Assembly: GCA_049603715.1 (NCBI GenBank)
Contig: JBMYSW010000014.1
Coordinates: forward strand, 1-64,000
Source: Pontibacterium sp049603715
GTDB taxonomy: Bacteria; Pseudomonadota; Gammaproteobacteria; Pseudomonadales; Balneatricaceae
Length of the DNA stretch: 64,000 bases
Reading direction: 5' to 3'
Position 1 is the stretch's first letter; each line of letters begins with the position of its first letter. A program made the translations under genes and the position numbers. The notes under the pieces were generated by a model, which searched no databases, had not been told where the DNA came from, and saw only the letters and a list, made by a program, of their open reading frames with translations. Shown in pieces: positions 16,857 through 25,702 of the stretch.

Positions 16857-18179
16857 TTGCACACGATGGATTGGAACAAACTATTAGTGAATCAGCGCCA
16901 TGGCCATGCCGTGGTGCCTGCGGGCGAGTTTGGTCGTAGCCGCTTTCATAAAGACCACGATCGCATTGTCTTTTCGAGTGCGTTTCGCCGCTTGGGGCGA
17001 AAAACCCAAGTTCACCCGCTGGCCCTAAACGACCATATTCACACCCGCTTAACCCACTCAGTAGAAGTGGGTAGTGTCGGGCGCAGTTTGGGGATTCAAG
17101 TGGGCGAGTTGCTAGATCAAGCATTACCTAAGGGCGTTTCTTCCTACGACTTGGGCATGATCGTGCAGTCGGCCTGTCTTGCTCACGATATTGGCAACCC
17201 TCCCTTTGGCCATGCGGGTGAATATGCCATTCGCGATTGGTTTATGCGTCAAGAAGACTCGCCCTTGTTTGCAGGGCTGTCGGACGCCGAAAAACTTGAT
17301 TTACAAACCTTTGAAGGTAACGCTCAAGGCTTTCGTATGGTCACTACCATCGAAAACCACTTGTACGACGGTGGCTTGCGTTTGACTTATCCAACCTTGG
17401 GGGCGCTGTTAAAATACCCTTGGACGGTTGAGCATGCGACAAAAGGCGGCAAGTTCTCGGTATTTCAGTCTGAGAAAACCATCCTTAACCATTTAGGTGA
17501 AGAACTCGGGCTGGTGGCCCGTGATACAGGGCAGTGGTGTCGCCACCCGTTAGCTTATTTAGTCGAAGCGGCGGATGATATTTGTTACGCCATTTTGGAT
17601 TTAGAGGACGCCATTGAGCTCAACATCCTCACCTTTGAAGACGTAAAGCCGATCTTGCTCGAAATGTGTGGCGACGATGAGTTTGAAGCTGCGATTTTTG
17701 TCACCGAAGCTTCAGCCCGTCGAAAGATCTCGGCGATGCGCGGTAAGGCGATGGAAAAAATGGTGGATGCCGCGGTAGATGCCTTTTTTGCGAACTACGA
17801 TGCCATTATGCAAGGGCAGTATCGCGGTGAGTTACTACTTGATGGTGAAAACCATGTGGCAAGAGGTGTGCAATTGGCCAAGCTCGTGGCGCGGGAGCGA
17901 GTATTCCCACATAACCGCAAGGCTGAATTAGAAGTGGGCGCATGCACCATGTTATCGGTATTACTTGAAGCCTTTTGCCAAGCCGTGCACGAAAATCACT
18001 GCAAAGGCCGTGATAAGGTGAGTTATCGCAGCGATAAGATTTTAACCTTGATGGGGATTCATTGCCCAGGCCCAGACCAGAGTTTGTATTTGGGCTATCG
18101 CCGAGCACTCGATTTTATTAGCGGGATGACCGACAATTACGCGGCATATTTAACACGCCAAATCAGCGGTGTGGTTTAG
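16857..18179 (+). CDS. dgt: deoxyguanosinetriphosphate triphosphohydrolase-like protein
   Basis: A 440-residue HD-domain dNTPase. The metal site is formed by RLTHSVEVG and CLAHDIGNPPFGHAGE, and an N-terminal RSRFHKDHDRIVFSSAFRRLGRKTQV block is present as in Dgt-like proteins. It hydrolyses dNTPs to nucleoside and triphosphate. A TTG at 16857 sits six bases after TAGGAGA; the ATG at 16866 is the alternative with looser SD spacing. It is followed by the YciH gene after 20 bp. Confidence 0.9.
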   Translation: MHTMDWNKLLVNQRHGHAVVPAGEFGRSRFHKDHDRIVFSSAFRRLGRKTQVHPLALNDHIHTRLTHSVEVGSVGRSLGIQVGELLDQALPKGVSSYDLGMIVQSACLAHDIGNPPFGHAGEYAIRDWFMRQEDSPLFAGLSDAEKLDLQTFEGNAQGFRMVTTIENHLYDGGLRLTYPTLGALLKYPWTVEHATKGGKFSVFQSEKTILNHLGEELGLVARDTGQWCRHPLAYLVEAADDICYAILDLEDAIELNILTFEDVKPILLEMCGDDEFEAAIFVTEASARRKISAMRGKAMEKMVDAAVDAFFANYDAIMQGQYRGELLLDGENHVARGVQLAKLVARERVFPHNRKAELEVGACTMLSVLLEAFCQAVHENHCKGRDKVSYRSDKILTLMGIHCPGPDQSLYLGYRRALDFISGMTDNYAAYLTRQISGVV

Positions 18180-18199
18180 TTTAAAGAGAGAGAAGCGTT

Positions 18200-18574
18200 A
18201 TGGCCTCATTGCAAGACCAACTAAGTGCCCTTGTTTATTCCACTGAATCCGGTGATATGTGCCCTGGGTGCCGCAAGCCAAAGGCTGACTGTGTTTGTGA
18301 TGAGTTGGCCGACCAAGAGCGCTTATCGAGCCTTGACGGTATCGTGCGTATTCATCGCGAAAGCAAAGGCCGTGGCGGCAAAGCGGTATCCTTGGTGAAA
18401 GGTGTGGCGCTGCCCGAAAAAGAGCTCAAAGCCTTGGCAAAAAGCCTTAAAAAAATGTGTGGCTGCGGCGGTGCTTTAAAAGATGGCGTTATCGAAATTC
18501 AAGGCGATAAACGAGACCAACTAAAAGCTGAGCTCGAAAAGCGCGGTTTTAAAGTGAAGTTGGCAGGAGGCTAA
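18200..18574 (+). CDS. yciH: SUI1/eIF1-like translation factor, YciH family
   Basis: A 124-residue protein with an N-terminal CxxC pair set (MCPGCRKPKADCVCDE) and the SUI1 fold (IVRIHRESKGRGGKAVSLVKG; KKMCGCGGALKDGVIEIQGD). YciH modulates start-site selection on 30S subunits. It sits 20 bp after dgt and just before a tiny membrane protein gene. Confidence 0.92.
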   Translation: MASLQDQLSALVYSTESGDMCPGCRKPKADCVCDELADQERLSSLDGIVRIHRESKGRGGKAVSLVKGVALPEKELKALAKSLKKMCGCGGALKDGVIEIQGDKRDQLKAELEKRGFKVKLAGG

Positions 18575-18575
18575 T

Positions 18576-18686
18576 ATGGCCAAAAAACCTTGTCGAAAGT
18601 GTATCCAGTTACGTTGGTTTGCGGCTTTCTTTTGTGTGGTGTTGGTTTTTATCATTAAAGGAATGATGCAGTACCTAGGCGTCTAG
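18576..18686 (+). CDS. 36-residue single-span membrane protein
   Basis: A small open frame starting one base after the yciH stop codon, with a near-perfect SD (CAGGAGG) eight bases upstream. The product begins MAKKPCRKCIQLRW and continues as one hydrophobic helix (about 14-30: WFAAFFCVVLVFIIKG), ending MQYLGV. A basic N-terminus with a CxxC pair followed by one TM helix fits a small inner-membrane protein with its N-terminus in the cytoplasm. No family recognised. Confidence 0.7.
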   Translation: MAKKPCRKCIQLRWFAAFFCVVLVFIIKGMMQYLGV

Positions 18687-18795
18687 TTGGCGTACGTATT
18701 CACATATCACCCTTTTAGGTGAAGCGGCCCTGTGTAGTGCGAGATATTCTCTGTCACCGATGTGTTAGGTAATCGGTTTTTAAAGGATACTCGCC

Positions 18796-19896
18796 ATGCT
18801 TCGCTCCCTTGCTCTTGCTACTCCTCTGTTGTTGAGTGTGTTTTCTGGCACTGCTTTAAGTGCGCAGGAAGCTTTTGACCCTAGCAGTGTTCGCTGCGCC
18901 CTTGATGCTAGCCAACTAAAAAAAATGTATGTGGGCTTACAAGGCGACTATGAATGGAAGAAGGGCTTGGCTCAAACCACAAAGAGCACAGGCTTTTTTG
19001 ATATCAAAACGCTAACGCCATCGGGTGCAGATGCGTGCCAAGTTGAGCTGCAACAACACCAGTGCCTAACCTTGTTTTTAGATGAAGACTGGGAAACACC
19101 TTTTGGCACTCACTCAGGCGACTTTAGCTGTGTGAATTTGCGCACCGGCGAGGCGATCCCCGCAGGTGACTTGGCCTATAAAAACAGTGTACAAGAGCGC
19201 ATGATTAAAATGCGTTGCCCACACGGAACAGATATTTCAGAGTGCAGCAACGATTCAAACAGCAAGCGCGGTAATGACTTTAGGGCCGAGGTTTTAAAAG
19301 CCAATAACCTCGAAATGACATCTGTCTGCGCAGGTTACATCCGTGAGCCCCGCTACTTTAAAGGCGGAAAAGTGGGCGACCGAGCCCTGTGCGCTTTGAC
19401 TAACCAGCAAGGCGAAGCCCTTTATAAAGTGATTATTCCTATGGAATATTCATATCCTGCACCGCTTAAAAAGCTAGACGGTACAACCGAATCCTACCGA
19501 CCAAAAGCCGTTAAAATCGACCTTTCGAACGCTGATGCAAAAGCCTCCTTATTTATGCCCGAAACGCCACTCGATAGCATGGACAATGGCAGCCCCGCTG
19601 AGGTGTTGGCTATTAGCTTGCGCTGTACTTCTCGGATGTTTAGCTTGTTTGAGCAAAGCGGTGCGACCAGCGCGCAGGTTGAAGAAGCACGCAATGTATC
19701 AACGGCTGCGATGAGCAAGTGGAGTGCTAACTACCAAGTCTTGTTCCCTGGCAATGAAGGGGACGATCAAGCGACACGACTCTACAAACTCGCCGACGAA
19801 CATGCTCAGCGCCATGGCCAAGATGCAGGCGCTACAGGCCTAGAAGCGGACACTAAAGCCTGTACGTCTCTGTATCAGCAAATCGGCTTGCTTTAA
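18796..19896 (+). CDS. secreted cysteine-rich hypothetical protein
   Basis: A 366-residue protein with a signal peptide (residues 1-23, ending LSAQE). The mature part has ten cysteines spread across the chain, suggesting disulfides in the periplasm. No domain or catalytic motif is recognised. ATG at 18796 preceded by AAAGGA. It has its own spacing from both neighbours (110 bp before, 114 bp after) and is not clearly in an operon. Confidence 0.65.
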   Translation: MLRSLALATPLLLSVFSGTALSAQEAFDPSSVRCALDASQLKKMYVGLQGDYEWKKGLAQTTKSTGFFDIKTLTPSGADACQVELQQHQCLTLFLDEDWETPFGTHSGDFSCVNLRTGEAIPAGDLAYKNSVQERMIKMRCPHGTDISECSNDSNSKRGNDFRAEVLKANNLEMTSVCAGYIREPRYFKGGKVGDRALCALTNQQGEALYKVIIPMEYSYPAPLKKLDGTTESYRPKAVKIDLSNADAKASLFMPETPLDSMDNGSPAEVLAISLRCTSRMFSLFEQSGATSAQVEEARNVSTAAMSKWSANYQVLFPGNEGDDQATRLYKLADEHAQRHGQDAGATGLEADTKACTSLYQQIGLL

Positions 19897-20010
19897 TACT
19901 TGCCAGCTTGCATTAAAGCGGAGAGCTAAGTCAGTATAGGCACAAAAATAAGGAAGTTGCTTCAGTACAACGCAGGGTTGTACTGAAGGCTTAAAGGACA
20001 GTGAGCCCGT

Positions 20011-21381
20011 ATGACATCCTCTTCTCCCGCACGGTTTCTTAAAGAGCACCCCCTAGCCGAGCAGATTCGTCGCGAGCTACACCAAACCTTTATTCAAGAA
20101 ATGGTGTCACGGATGCCATTTTCGTTACTGACCCTTATGGCCATTGGCTATTTTTTTAACGAAGCACACTCGTTTGCGTTGTTGCTGAGTTGGTATGCCG
20201 GTGGGCTAGGTGTTGGGCTGGTTTCGTTTGTAATTTTGCGCCAACACAATCGCTTTTTGGCGCAAAAGACTGAATATACTTATGCCGATTACCAGAGGTG
20301 GCGTTGGGCGATTTATTTTGTGGCGGTGCTCTGGGGCGGGCTTTATAGCTCGGTTTCGCTGCTGTTTTTTGCCAATGCCAGCGATGCCGAAATTATGACG
20401 GTTGTAGTGGTATTGATACTCAATGCATCGGTTCCGTCCATGACCAAGGGTAACGACCCTTGGATCTATATCCTTTTTGTTGTGCCTGTGTTCTCTTGTT
20501 TTACGTGGCAAATTTACCATTTAAAAATGGACCAGTACTGGCTACTAACAGTCATTGTGCCTATTGCTTGCCTGAGCTTAATCGCGTTTAGCTTAATGAC
20601 TCATAAAAGCCAGATGGAATTTACCGCGCTTCGGGTACTGCATAAAGAAGCCGAGATGAAGGCGCTGAAGGCTAATGCAGAAAAGACCCGTTTTTTAGGC
20701 GCGGCGAGCCATGACTTGCGCCAGCCACTGCAGGCGATCAAGCTGTATTTGGGTGCAATTCCACCTTCGTCACTGCCACCACAGGCTGGTGTTTTGGTTG
20801 ATAAAGCCAAAGAAGCGGCGAGTAACGGCCATCAACTGCTCGACAAATTATTAGACATTTCGGCACTGGATGGCGAGGGTATTCAGCCCATCATGACGCC
20901 TTTCTCTTTGCTTAGCTTATTAGAGGTAGTGGAGCGCCAATACGCTACGCTGGTGGCAAAAAAAGGTCTCGACTTTTATGTCGAAAAAGTCGATGTCACC
21001 GTGTGTTACGACGAGCAGTTTTTGCTACAAATTCTAGAAAACCTTTTATCCAACGCTGTGAAGTTTACTGAGGCGGGCAGTGTCAGTGTGAGTTATCGTT
21101 TAGAGGTGCACAGGGTGTTGTTGCAAATTGAGGATACGGGTGTAGGCATCGAACAAGCGCTCCAAAACCGTGTGTTTGAGGAGTTTGTACAAGGGGCAGA
21201 TCAACAGGCTAATCACCAGGCGTCAAGTGCATCGGCTGAGCAAACTAAGGGTATGGGCTTAGGTTTATCGATTGTTAAACGCTTGTGCGAGCTGCAAGAA
21301 ATTGATTTTTCGTTGGAATCTGAGCCACAAAAAGGGACACGTTTTACTTTGGCGCTCAAGCGCTGTCCAAGTACTGCCTAG
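20011..21381 (+). CDS. membrane sensor histidine kinase
   Basis: A 456-residue kinase. An N-terminal membrane block of about six helices (residues 35-200) replaces any periplasmic sensor. The H-box is AASHDLRQPLQAIKLYLG with the phospho-His near 234; the N-box is ENLLSNAVKFTEAG, the G1 box DTGVGI and the G2 box KGMGLGLSI. There is no receiver domain. It is convergent with a LuxR-type regulator gene 41 bp away, the natural partner, and the pair lies just upstream of pqq. Control of PQQ-dependent alcohol oxidation is plausible but unproven. Confidence 0.88.
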   Translation: MTSSSPARFLKEHPLAEQIRRELHQTFIQEMVSRMPFSLLTLMAIGYFFNEAHSFALLLSWYAGGLGVGLVSFVILRQHNRFLAQKTEYTYADYQRWRWAIYFVAVLWGGLYSSVSLLFFANASDAEIMTVVVVLILNASVPSMTKGNDPWIYILFVVPVFSCFTWQIYHLKMDQYWLLTVIVPIACLSLIAFSLMTHKSQMEFTALRVLHKEAEMKALKANAEKTRFLGAASHDLRQPLQAIKLYLGAIPPSSLPPQAGVLVDKAKEAASNGHQLLDKLLDISALDGEGIQPIMTPFSLLSLLEVVERQYATLVAKKGLDFYVEKVDVTVCYDEQFLLQILENLLSNAVKFTEAGSVSVSYRLEVHRVLLQIEDTGVGIEQALQNRVFEEFVQGADQQANHQASSASAEQTKGMGLGLSIVKRLCELQEIDFSLESEPQKGTRFTLALKRCPSTA

Positions 21382-21422
21382 AAACTGGGCTAGGCTCTTT
21401 GTTATGTGATTGGCTCGCCAGT

Positions 21423-22046
21423 TTAGAGTAGGTGAAGTTGCTTGGCTTTGGTGAGGCACTCGGCGCGGTTAGAGGCTCTAAGCTTGTCGTACATAAGCCG
21501 AATGTGAGTTTTAATGGTGTTCTCGCTTACGCTAAGTGCTGCGGCTACTTGCCTTGTTGTTGCGCCTTTATCGATGAGTGAAAGAATAGACAGCTGACGT
21601 TGGGTTAGTAGTGTTTTACTGTGCTTAAAGCGCTCTAATTGACGAGCGTACTGAGGAGCACACACCCAAGTTTCACCCTCCAATATACGGTCAGCAAACG
21701 CGAGAATGTCGGCTGTTTCAAATTCTTTTGTGATGTATCCGTTAACCCCCAGTTTGCGCAATGCTTCTGCGGTTTGGGGCTGGAAGGCTGCTGAGCATAT
21801 CAGTGTTGGGCCAATATCCAATGCACGCAGCTTTTCGTAGAGCCTTACACAGGGCATGTCGGGTAGCTGTAAATCTAAAATGACAAAATCGAAGCCGGTA
21901 TGGCGAATAAGCTCAATGGCAGCTTGGGCTGTGGTTGCGATTTGCACCGTGAGGTTGGGGCGTATCATCCCCAAGGTGATTGATAAAGCATCGGCGAACA
22001 TAGCGTGATCGTCGACGATGAGCCATCGAGACGGGTGTGTATCCAT
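21423..22046 (-). CDS. NarL/FixJ-type LuxR response regulator
   Basis: A 207-residue regulator. The receiver has WLIVDDHAMFADAL and phospho-acceptor VILDLQLPD, Thr/Ser-type CSAAF and K in YITKEF. The LuxR-type HTH is LTQRQLSILSLIDKGATTRQVAAALSVSENTIKTHI. The ATG at 22046 has GGAAG upstream; the frame extends to 22115 without conserved sequence. It is encoded opposite the neighbouring kinase, most likely its cognate partner. Confidence 0.88.
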   Translation of the reverse strand: MDTHPSRWLIVDDHAMFADALSITLGMIRPNLTVQIATTAQAAIELIRHTGFDFVILDLQLPDMPCVRLYEKLRALDIGPTLICSAAFQPQTAEALRKLGVNGYITKEFETADILAFADRILEGETWVCAPQYARQLERFKHSKTLLTQRQLSILSLIDKGATTRQVAAALSVSENTIKTHIRLMYDKLRASNRAECLTKAKQLHLL

Positions 22047-22265
22047 AACAATCACTTCCATATGGGCTATAAAACGTACAGCGGGAAACCCCTTGGCAAT
22101 ACTAGCGGCTATCATGGAGCGATACTAGCGTTAACGGCCGCTACCTAATGCGACTTTCGTAAAGCGTGTGTGCTGGGTGAGTCTAGGCGAGTGGATAAAG
22201 CGAGATGGAAATGGCTAAAAATAGCTAAGTTAGGGCGGGAAGAGCTAATCAATGGGGAAGAAGGG

Positions 22266-22293
22266 AAACGCGTGGCCTTCTGGAACCACGCGG
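22266..22293 (-). terminator. terminator of the MTHFR-like gene
   Basis: CGCGTGG and CCACGCG form a 7-bp stem; reading minus it is followed by TTTCCCTT. It lies 18 bp after the stop codon. Confidence 0.5.
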
Positions 22294-22310
22294 TATCGTC
22301 CTAAGAGCGC

Positions 22311-23264
22311 TTAAAGCTGCTGCTCTGCAAGGCGTAAGTCAAGCGTGGCTTTTAGGAGCTTAAACAAGCGAATAGAGGCGTCGATCTCTTCTTTACGGTT
22401 GGTTAAGCTCTCGATGTTCAAGCCCAGTGGAATACCCAAAGGAAGGACTGCATCAAGAATCTGCTCTAGGTTTTGACGGCAAATCAAAACCGACTCTGCC
22501 AAGGTGTTTTCGGCGTCTAACATACGGAACTTAGTCGCTTCAGGTACAGAGATTCCCAACCACTCCATAAACTCAAGGGTTTTAGCGCTGCCACAAGGGG
22601 TAAAGGTTAACACCACACGGGCAGGGGCTTTGCCTTCAGCTTTACAGCTACGAGCATAGCTGGCGAGCATGTCGATAGTCGCTTGCGCGTCGTAAACCGC
22701 TTGTGAAATAAAGAAGCTGCAGCCTTGCTCGGCTTTAGACATCAGGCGCTCGTGCTCTGTGCGCTTTTTAATGTGGCGCTCGGCAATGGTCACGCCACCT
22801 AATGTAAAATTGTGTTCAGACTTTGCTACTTCTTCATACGCATCTTTCAACGACAGCTTAATGTCGCCTTCAGATGAAGGGCTACCCACCAGTACAATAT
22901 CTTTAATACCAAAGTCATTCGCTGCGGCGTCTAACCACTGCTGGAAACTCGCACGGTCGCGCTGAGAAACGCTCTTATAGGTAATGGTCGGCTTGTTGGC
23001 CGCTTTGCCCATAATACCGCTGTACACACAGGCATCTAAAGTGTGCTTAAACGGGAAAGGGCGAGGCTTATCTGTGCGGCTGCTTTCGTCTTGAATGTCG
23101 TAAACAATCATGCCGTCGACGTCTAAACCGCGCATGCGTGCAGCGAGCTTTCCAGCGATTTCGGTGGCTTGCTCAATGCTGGTGCCTTCTTTAGGCGGGC
23201 AGGTTCCGATCAGGTAAATACCACGATCAGTGTCCTTCATTAATGTCGATAGAGGTGATGGCAT
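22311..23264 (-). CDS. methylenetetrahydrofolate reductase-like protein
   Basis: A 317-residue FAD-linked TIM-barrel protein of the MTHFR superfamily (GIYLIGTCPPKEGTSIEQA near the N-terminus; IVLVGSPSSEGDIKLS; GCSFFISQAVYDAQATIDML; FTPCGSAKTLEFMEWLGISVPE). It is diverged from MetF, so the substrate may be a folate or another C1 carrier. It is divergent from pqqA. A role in C1 or alcohol metabolism alongside PQQ enzymes is inference only. Confidence 0.75.
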   Translation of the reverse strand: MPSPLSTLMKDTDRGIYLIGTCPPKEGTSIEQATEIAGKLAARMRGLDVDGMIVYDIQDESSRTDKPRPFPFKHTLDACVYSGIMGKAANKPTITYKSVSQRDRASFQQWLDAAANDFGIKDIVLVGSPSSEGDIKLSLKDAYEEVAKSEHNFTLGGVTIAERHIKKRTEHERLMSKAEQGCSFFISQAVYDAQATIDMLASYARSCKAEGKAPARVVLTFTPCGSAKTLEFMEWLGISVPEATKFRMLDAENTLAESVLICRQNLEQILDAVLPLGIPLGLNIESLTNRKEEIDASIRLFKLLKATLDLRLAEQQL

Positions 23265-23529
23265 GACTCAAGGTCTCTTTCACAGTTAAAAACGGTGGTT
23301 ATTCTAGCAATTAATTGTTTTCAAGTGGTGGGTGCGGGCGTTGAAATTTTTTGAGGTTGCAGTGAGTAGATTTAATAAGCTGCTTTACTTAAGGAAGGGT
23401 TTAAACCGAATGGACCCTATGATTAGAGTGTTTTCGTTCCAAAGTACTATTCTGGCAATTTGGTTGTCTACCTATTATCAATACTGTCTAAGGACGTCCT
23501 TCAAATAAATAACAACAGAGGTCATGACT

Positions 23530-23601
23530 ATGTGGACTAAACCTGAATTCAAAGATCTACGCATCGGTTTTGAAGTTACTATGTACTTCTCTCACCGTTA
23601 A
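23530..23601 (+). CDS. pqqA: PqqA, peptide precursor of pyrroloquinoline quinone
   Basis: A 23-residue peptide starting MWTKPEFKDLRIGFEVTMYF. It has the conserved Glu and Tyr (E-V-T-x-Y) that PqqE cross-links to form PQQ. The ATG at 23530 has AGAGG eight bases upstream; the ATG two codons earlier (23524) is too close to that SD. A strong hairpin follows before pqqB. Confidence 0.97.
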   Translation: MWTKPEFKDLRIGFEVTMYFSHR

Positions 23602-23609
23602 GGTGCCTA

Positions 23610-23637
23610 CCCGCTCGGCACATAGGTGCTGGGTGGG
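23610..23637 (+). promoter_or_regulatory. strong hairpin between pqqA and pqqB
   Basis: CCCGCTCGGCAC pairs over all 12 positions (with G-U wobbles) with GTGCTGGGTGGG, loop ATAG, nine bases after the pqqA stop. There is no poly-T tail, so attenuation, a processing block or 3'-end protection of pqqA RNA is more likely than full termination; it would give excess PqqA over the enzymes. Confidence 0.7.
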
Positions 23638-23739
23638 CTTCCTCTGCTTTACGTCCTTATGTTGCATAGCTTACTTTCGTAAGGCGCTTCATTCAAAAGT
23701 CACACATCACCTTGTGTGCAGGTTGCGATAAAAATAATA

Positions 23740-24663
23740 ATGAAAATACATGTACTCGGCTCTGCCGCGGGCGGCGGCTTTCCTCAATGGAATTGTAACT
23801 GTGATAACTGTGCGGGCTTACGCGCAGGTACACTTAATGCAAAAGCACGCACCCAGTCTTCTATCGCAGTGAGTGTGAATGACACTGACTGGATTTTGTT
23901 TAATACCTCGCCTGATATTCTGGCTCAAATCGCTGCGTTTCCTGAATTACAGCCTAATCGTGGCAAACGCGATACGGGTATTTCAGCGATTGTGTTTATG
24001 GATAGCCAAATTGACCACACCACCGGTTTGCTCATGTTACGTGAGGGTTGCCCACACGAAGTGTGGTGTACTGATATGGTGTATCAAGATCTCACCACAG
24101 GCTTCCCTGTGTTTGAAATGCTGAAGCATTGGAACGGTGGTATTAACCGCAATACCATCGGTATCGAAGGGCAGGCGGCGACCTTCTCTGTTGCTAAGGT
24201 GCCAGAAATTAAGTTAACGGCAGTGCCGCTATTGAGCAGTGCGCCTCCGTACTCTCCGCATCGTAACGATCCGCACCCTGGCGATAACATCGGTATGCTG
24301 ATTGAAGATACTCGCACGGGTAAAACCGTGTTTTATGCACCGGGTCTTGGTCAAATCGAGCCTCACCTCAAGCCGATTATGGAAAAAGCCGATTGCTTAT
24401 TAGTCGACGGCACCTTGTGGCAAGAAGATGAAATGATTGCTGCTGGCGTTGGCACAAAGTTAGGTGCCGATATGGGGCATCTACCTCAGTCTGGCGAAGG
24501 TGGCATGATCGAGTTTTTAGATACCCTCGAAAAGCCGCGGAAAGTGCTGATTCACATCAACAATACCAACCCGATTTTGGACGAAGATTCACCGCAGCGT
24601 CAGCAGTTGGCTGAGCATGGTATCGAAGTCTCTTACGACGGTATGCAAATTGAGTTGAGTTGA
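23740..24663 (+). CDS. pqqB: PqqB, metallo-beta-lactamase-fold PQQ biosynthesis protein
   Basis: A 307-residue protein starting MKIHVLGSAAGGGFPQWNCNC, the standard PqqB N-terminus; the frame extends upstream to a GTG at 23716 but the family begins here. Zinc and structural residues lie in CNCDNC and DSQIDHTTGLL, and GHLPQSGEGG is conserved. PqqB is proposed to hydroxylate the tyrosine-derived part of the PQQ intermediate. pqqC starts eight bases after its stop. Confidence 0.96.
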   Translation: MKIHVLGSAAGGGFPQWNCNCDNCAGLRAGTLNAKARTQSSIAVSVNDTDWILFNTSPDILAQIAAFPELQPNRGKRDTGISAIVFMDSQIDHTTGLLMLREGCPHEVWCTDMVYQDLTTGFPVFEMLKHWNGGINRNTIGIEGQAATFSVAKVPEIKLTAVPLLSSAPPYSPHRNDPHPGDNIGMLIEDTRTGKTVFYAPGLGQIEPHLKPIMEKADCLLVDGTLWQEDEMIAAGVGTKLGADMGHLPQSGEGGMIEFLDTLEKPRKVLIHINNTNPILDEDSPQRQQLAEHGIEVSYDGMQIELS

Positions 24664-24671
24664 GGTGATTT

Positions 24672-25436
24672 ATGGCGACGGAAAATTTACCCCCGTTAAC
24701 ACGTAGCGAGTTTGAGCAGGCCCTTCGTGACAAAGGCCGCTTTTATCATATCCATCACCCTTTTCATGTGGATATGTACGAAGGCCGTTGTACCAAAGAG
24801 CAGATTCAAGGCTGGGTAGCCAATCGCTTTTACTACCAGATTATGATCCCGATGAAAGACGCGGCGATTATGGCAAACTGCCCCGATCGTGATACCCGCC
24901 GTCAGTGGATTCAGCGTATTTTAGACCACGATGGTTATGGTGACTCTGAGGGTGGCATTGAAGCTTGGTTGCGCTTAGGCGAAGCCGTGGGCCTAGATCG
25001 CGAGACTATTTTATCGCAAGAGCTAGTTCTGCCCGGTGTTCGTTTTGCCGTTGATGCTTACGTGAATTTTGCCCGTCGTGCCACTTGGGAAGAGGCGGCA
25101 AGTTCGTCGTTGACTGAATTGTTTGCACCGCAAATCCACCAATCTCGTCTTGAGGCGTGGCCAACTCACTATCCGTGGATTGACGAAAACGGCTACCAGT
25201 ATTTTCGTGGTCGCCTAACGGAAGCCCGCCGTGACGTAAAACATGGTTTAGAAATTACCCTAGACCATTACACCACTCGTGCTCAGCAAGAGCGCATGCT
25301 TGAGGTGCTACAGTTTAAGCTAGACGTACTTTGGTCAATGCTTGACGCTATTCATCTGGCTTACGGTTTAGACCGTGCGCCTTACCACAGTGTCACGTCT
25401 GATCGGGTCTACCATAAGGGGTTATTTCGCTCATGA
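24672..25436 (+). CDS. pqqC: PqqC, pyrroloquinoline-quinone synthase
   Basis: A 254-residue cofactor-free oxidase with the PqqC hallmark HHPFHVDMYEGRCTKEQIQGWVANRFYYQ and GLEITLDHYTTRAQQ. It performs the final ring closure and eight-electron oxidation to PQQ. The ATG follows TGAGGTGATTT. Its stop overlaps the pqqD start. Confidence 0.97.
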   Translation: MATENLPPLTRSEFEQALRDKGRFYHIHHPFHVDMYEGRCTKEQIQGWVANRFYYQIMIPMKDAAIMANCPDRDTRRQWIQRILDHDGYGDSEGGIEAWLRLGEAVGLDRETILSQELVLPGVRFAVDAYVNFARRATWEEAASSSLTELFAPQIHQSRLEAWPTHYPWIDENGYQYFRGRLTEARRDVKHGLEITLDHYTTRAQQERMLEVLQFKLDVLWSMLDAIHLAYGLDRAPYHSVTSDRVYHKGLFRS

Positions 25437-25702
25437 GTATATTGGCCAACGTACCCAGCATTAACCCTATGTATCGCTTTCAGTGGGAGCCAGCACAGGA
25501 TAGCCATGTGCTTTTGTACCCTGAAGGCATGATTCAACTGAATGGCTCTGCCAGTGAAATTCTTAAACGCGTGAATGGCGAAGACAGCATTGCGGAGATT
25601 ATCGCTACCCTCGAAGCACAATTTGAGGGTGTCGAAGGCTTGGCTGATGATGTTGTCGGCTTTTTTGAGCACGCCGTAAACGAAGGTTGGGTGAATGTAT
25701 GA
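25433..25702 (+). CDS. pqqD: PqqD, PqqA-binding chaperone
   Basis: An 89-residue RRE-type protein (PMYRFQWEPAQDSHVLLYPEGMIQLNGSASEILKR) that binds PqqA and presents it to PqqE. The start overlaps pqqC (ATGA) and the stop overlaps pqqE (ATGA), so all three are translationally coupled. Confidence 0.96.
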   Translation: MSILANVPSINPMYRFQWEPAQDSHVLLYPEGMIQLNGSASEILKRVNGEDSIAEIIATLEAQFEGVEGLADDVVGFFEHAVNEGWVNV

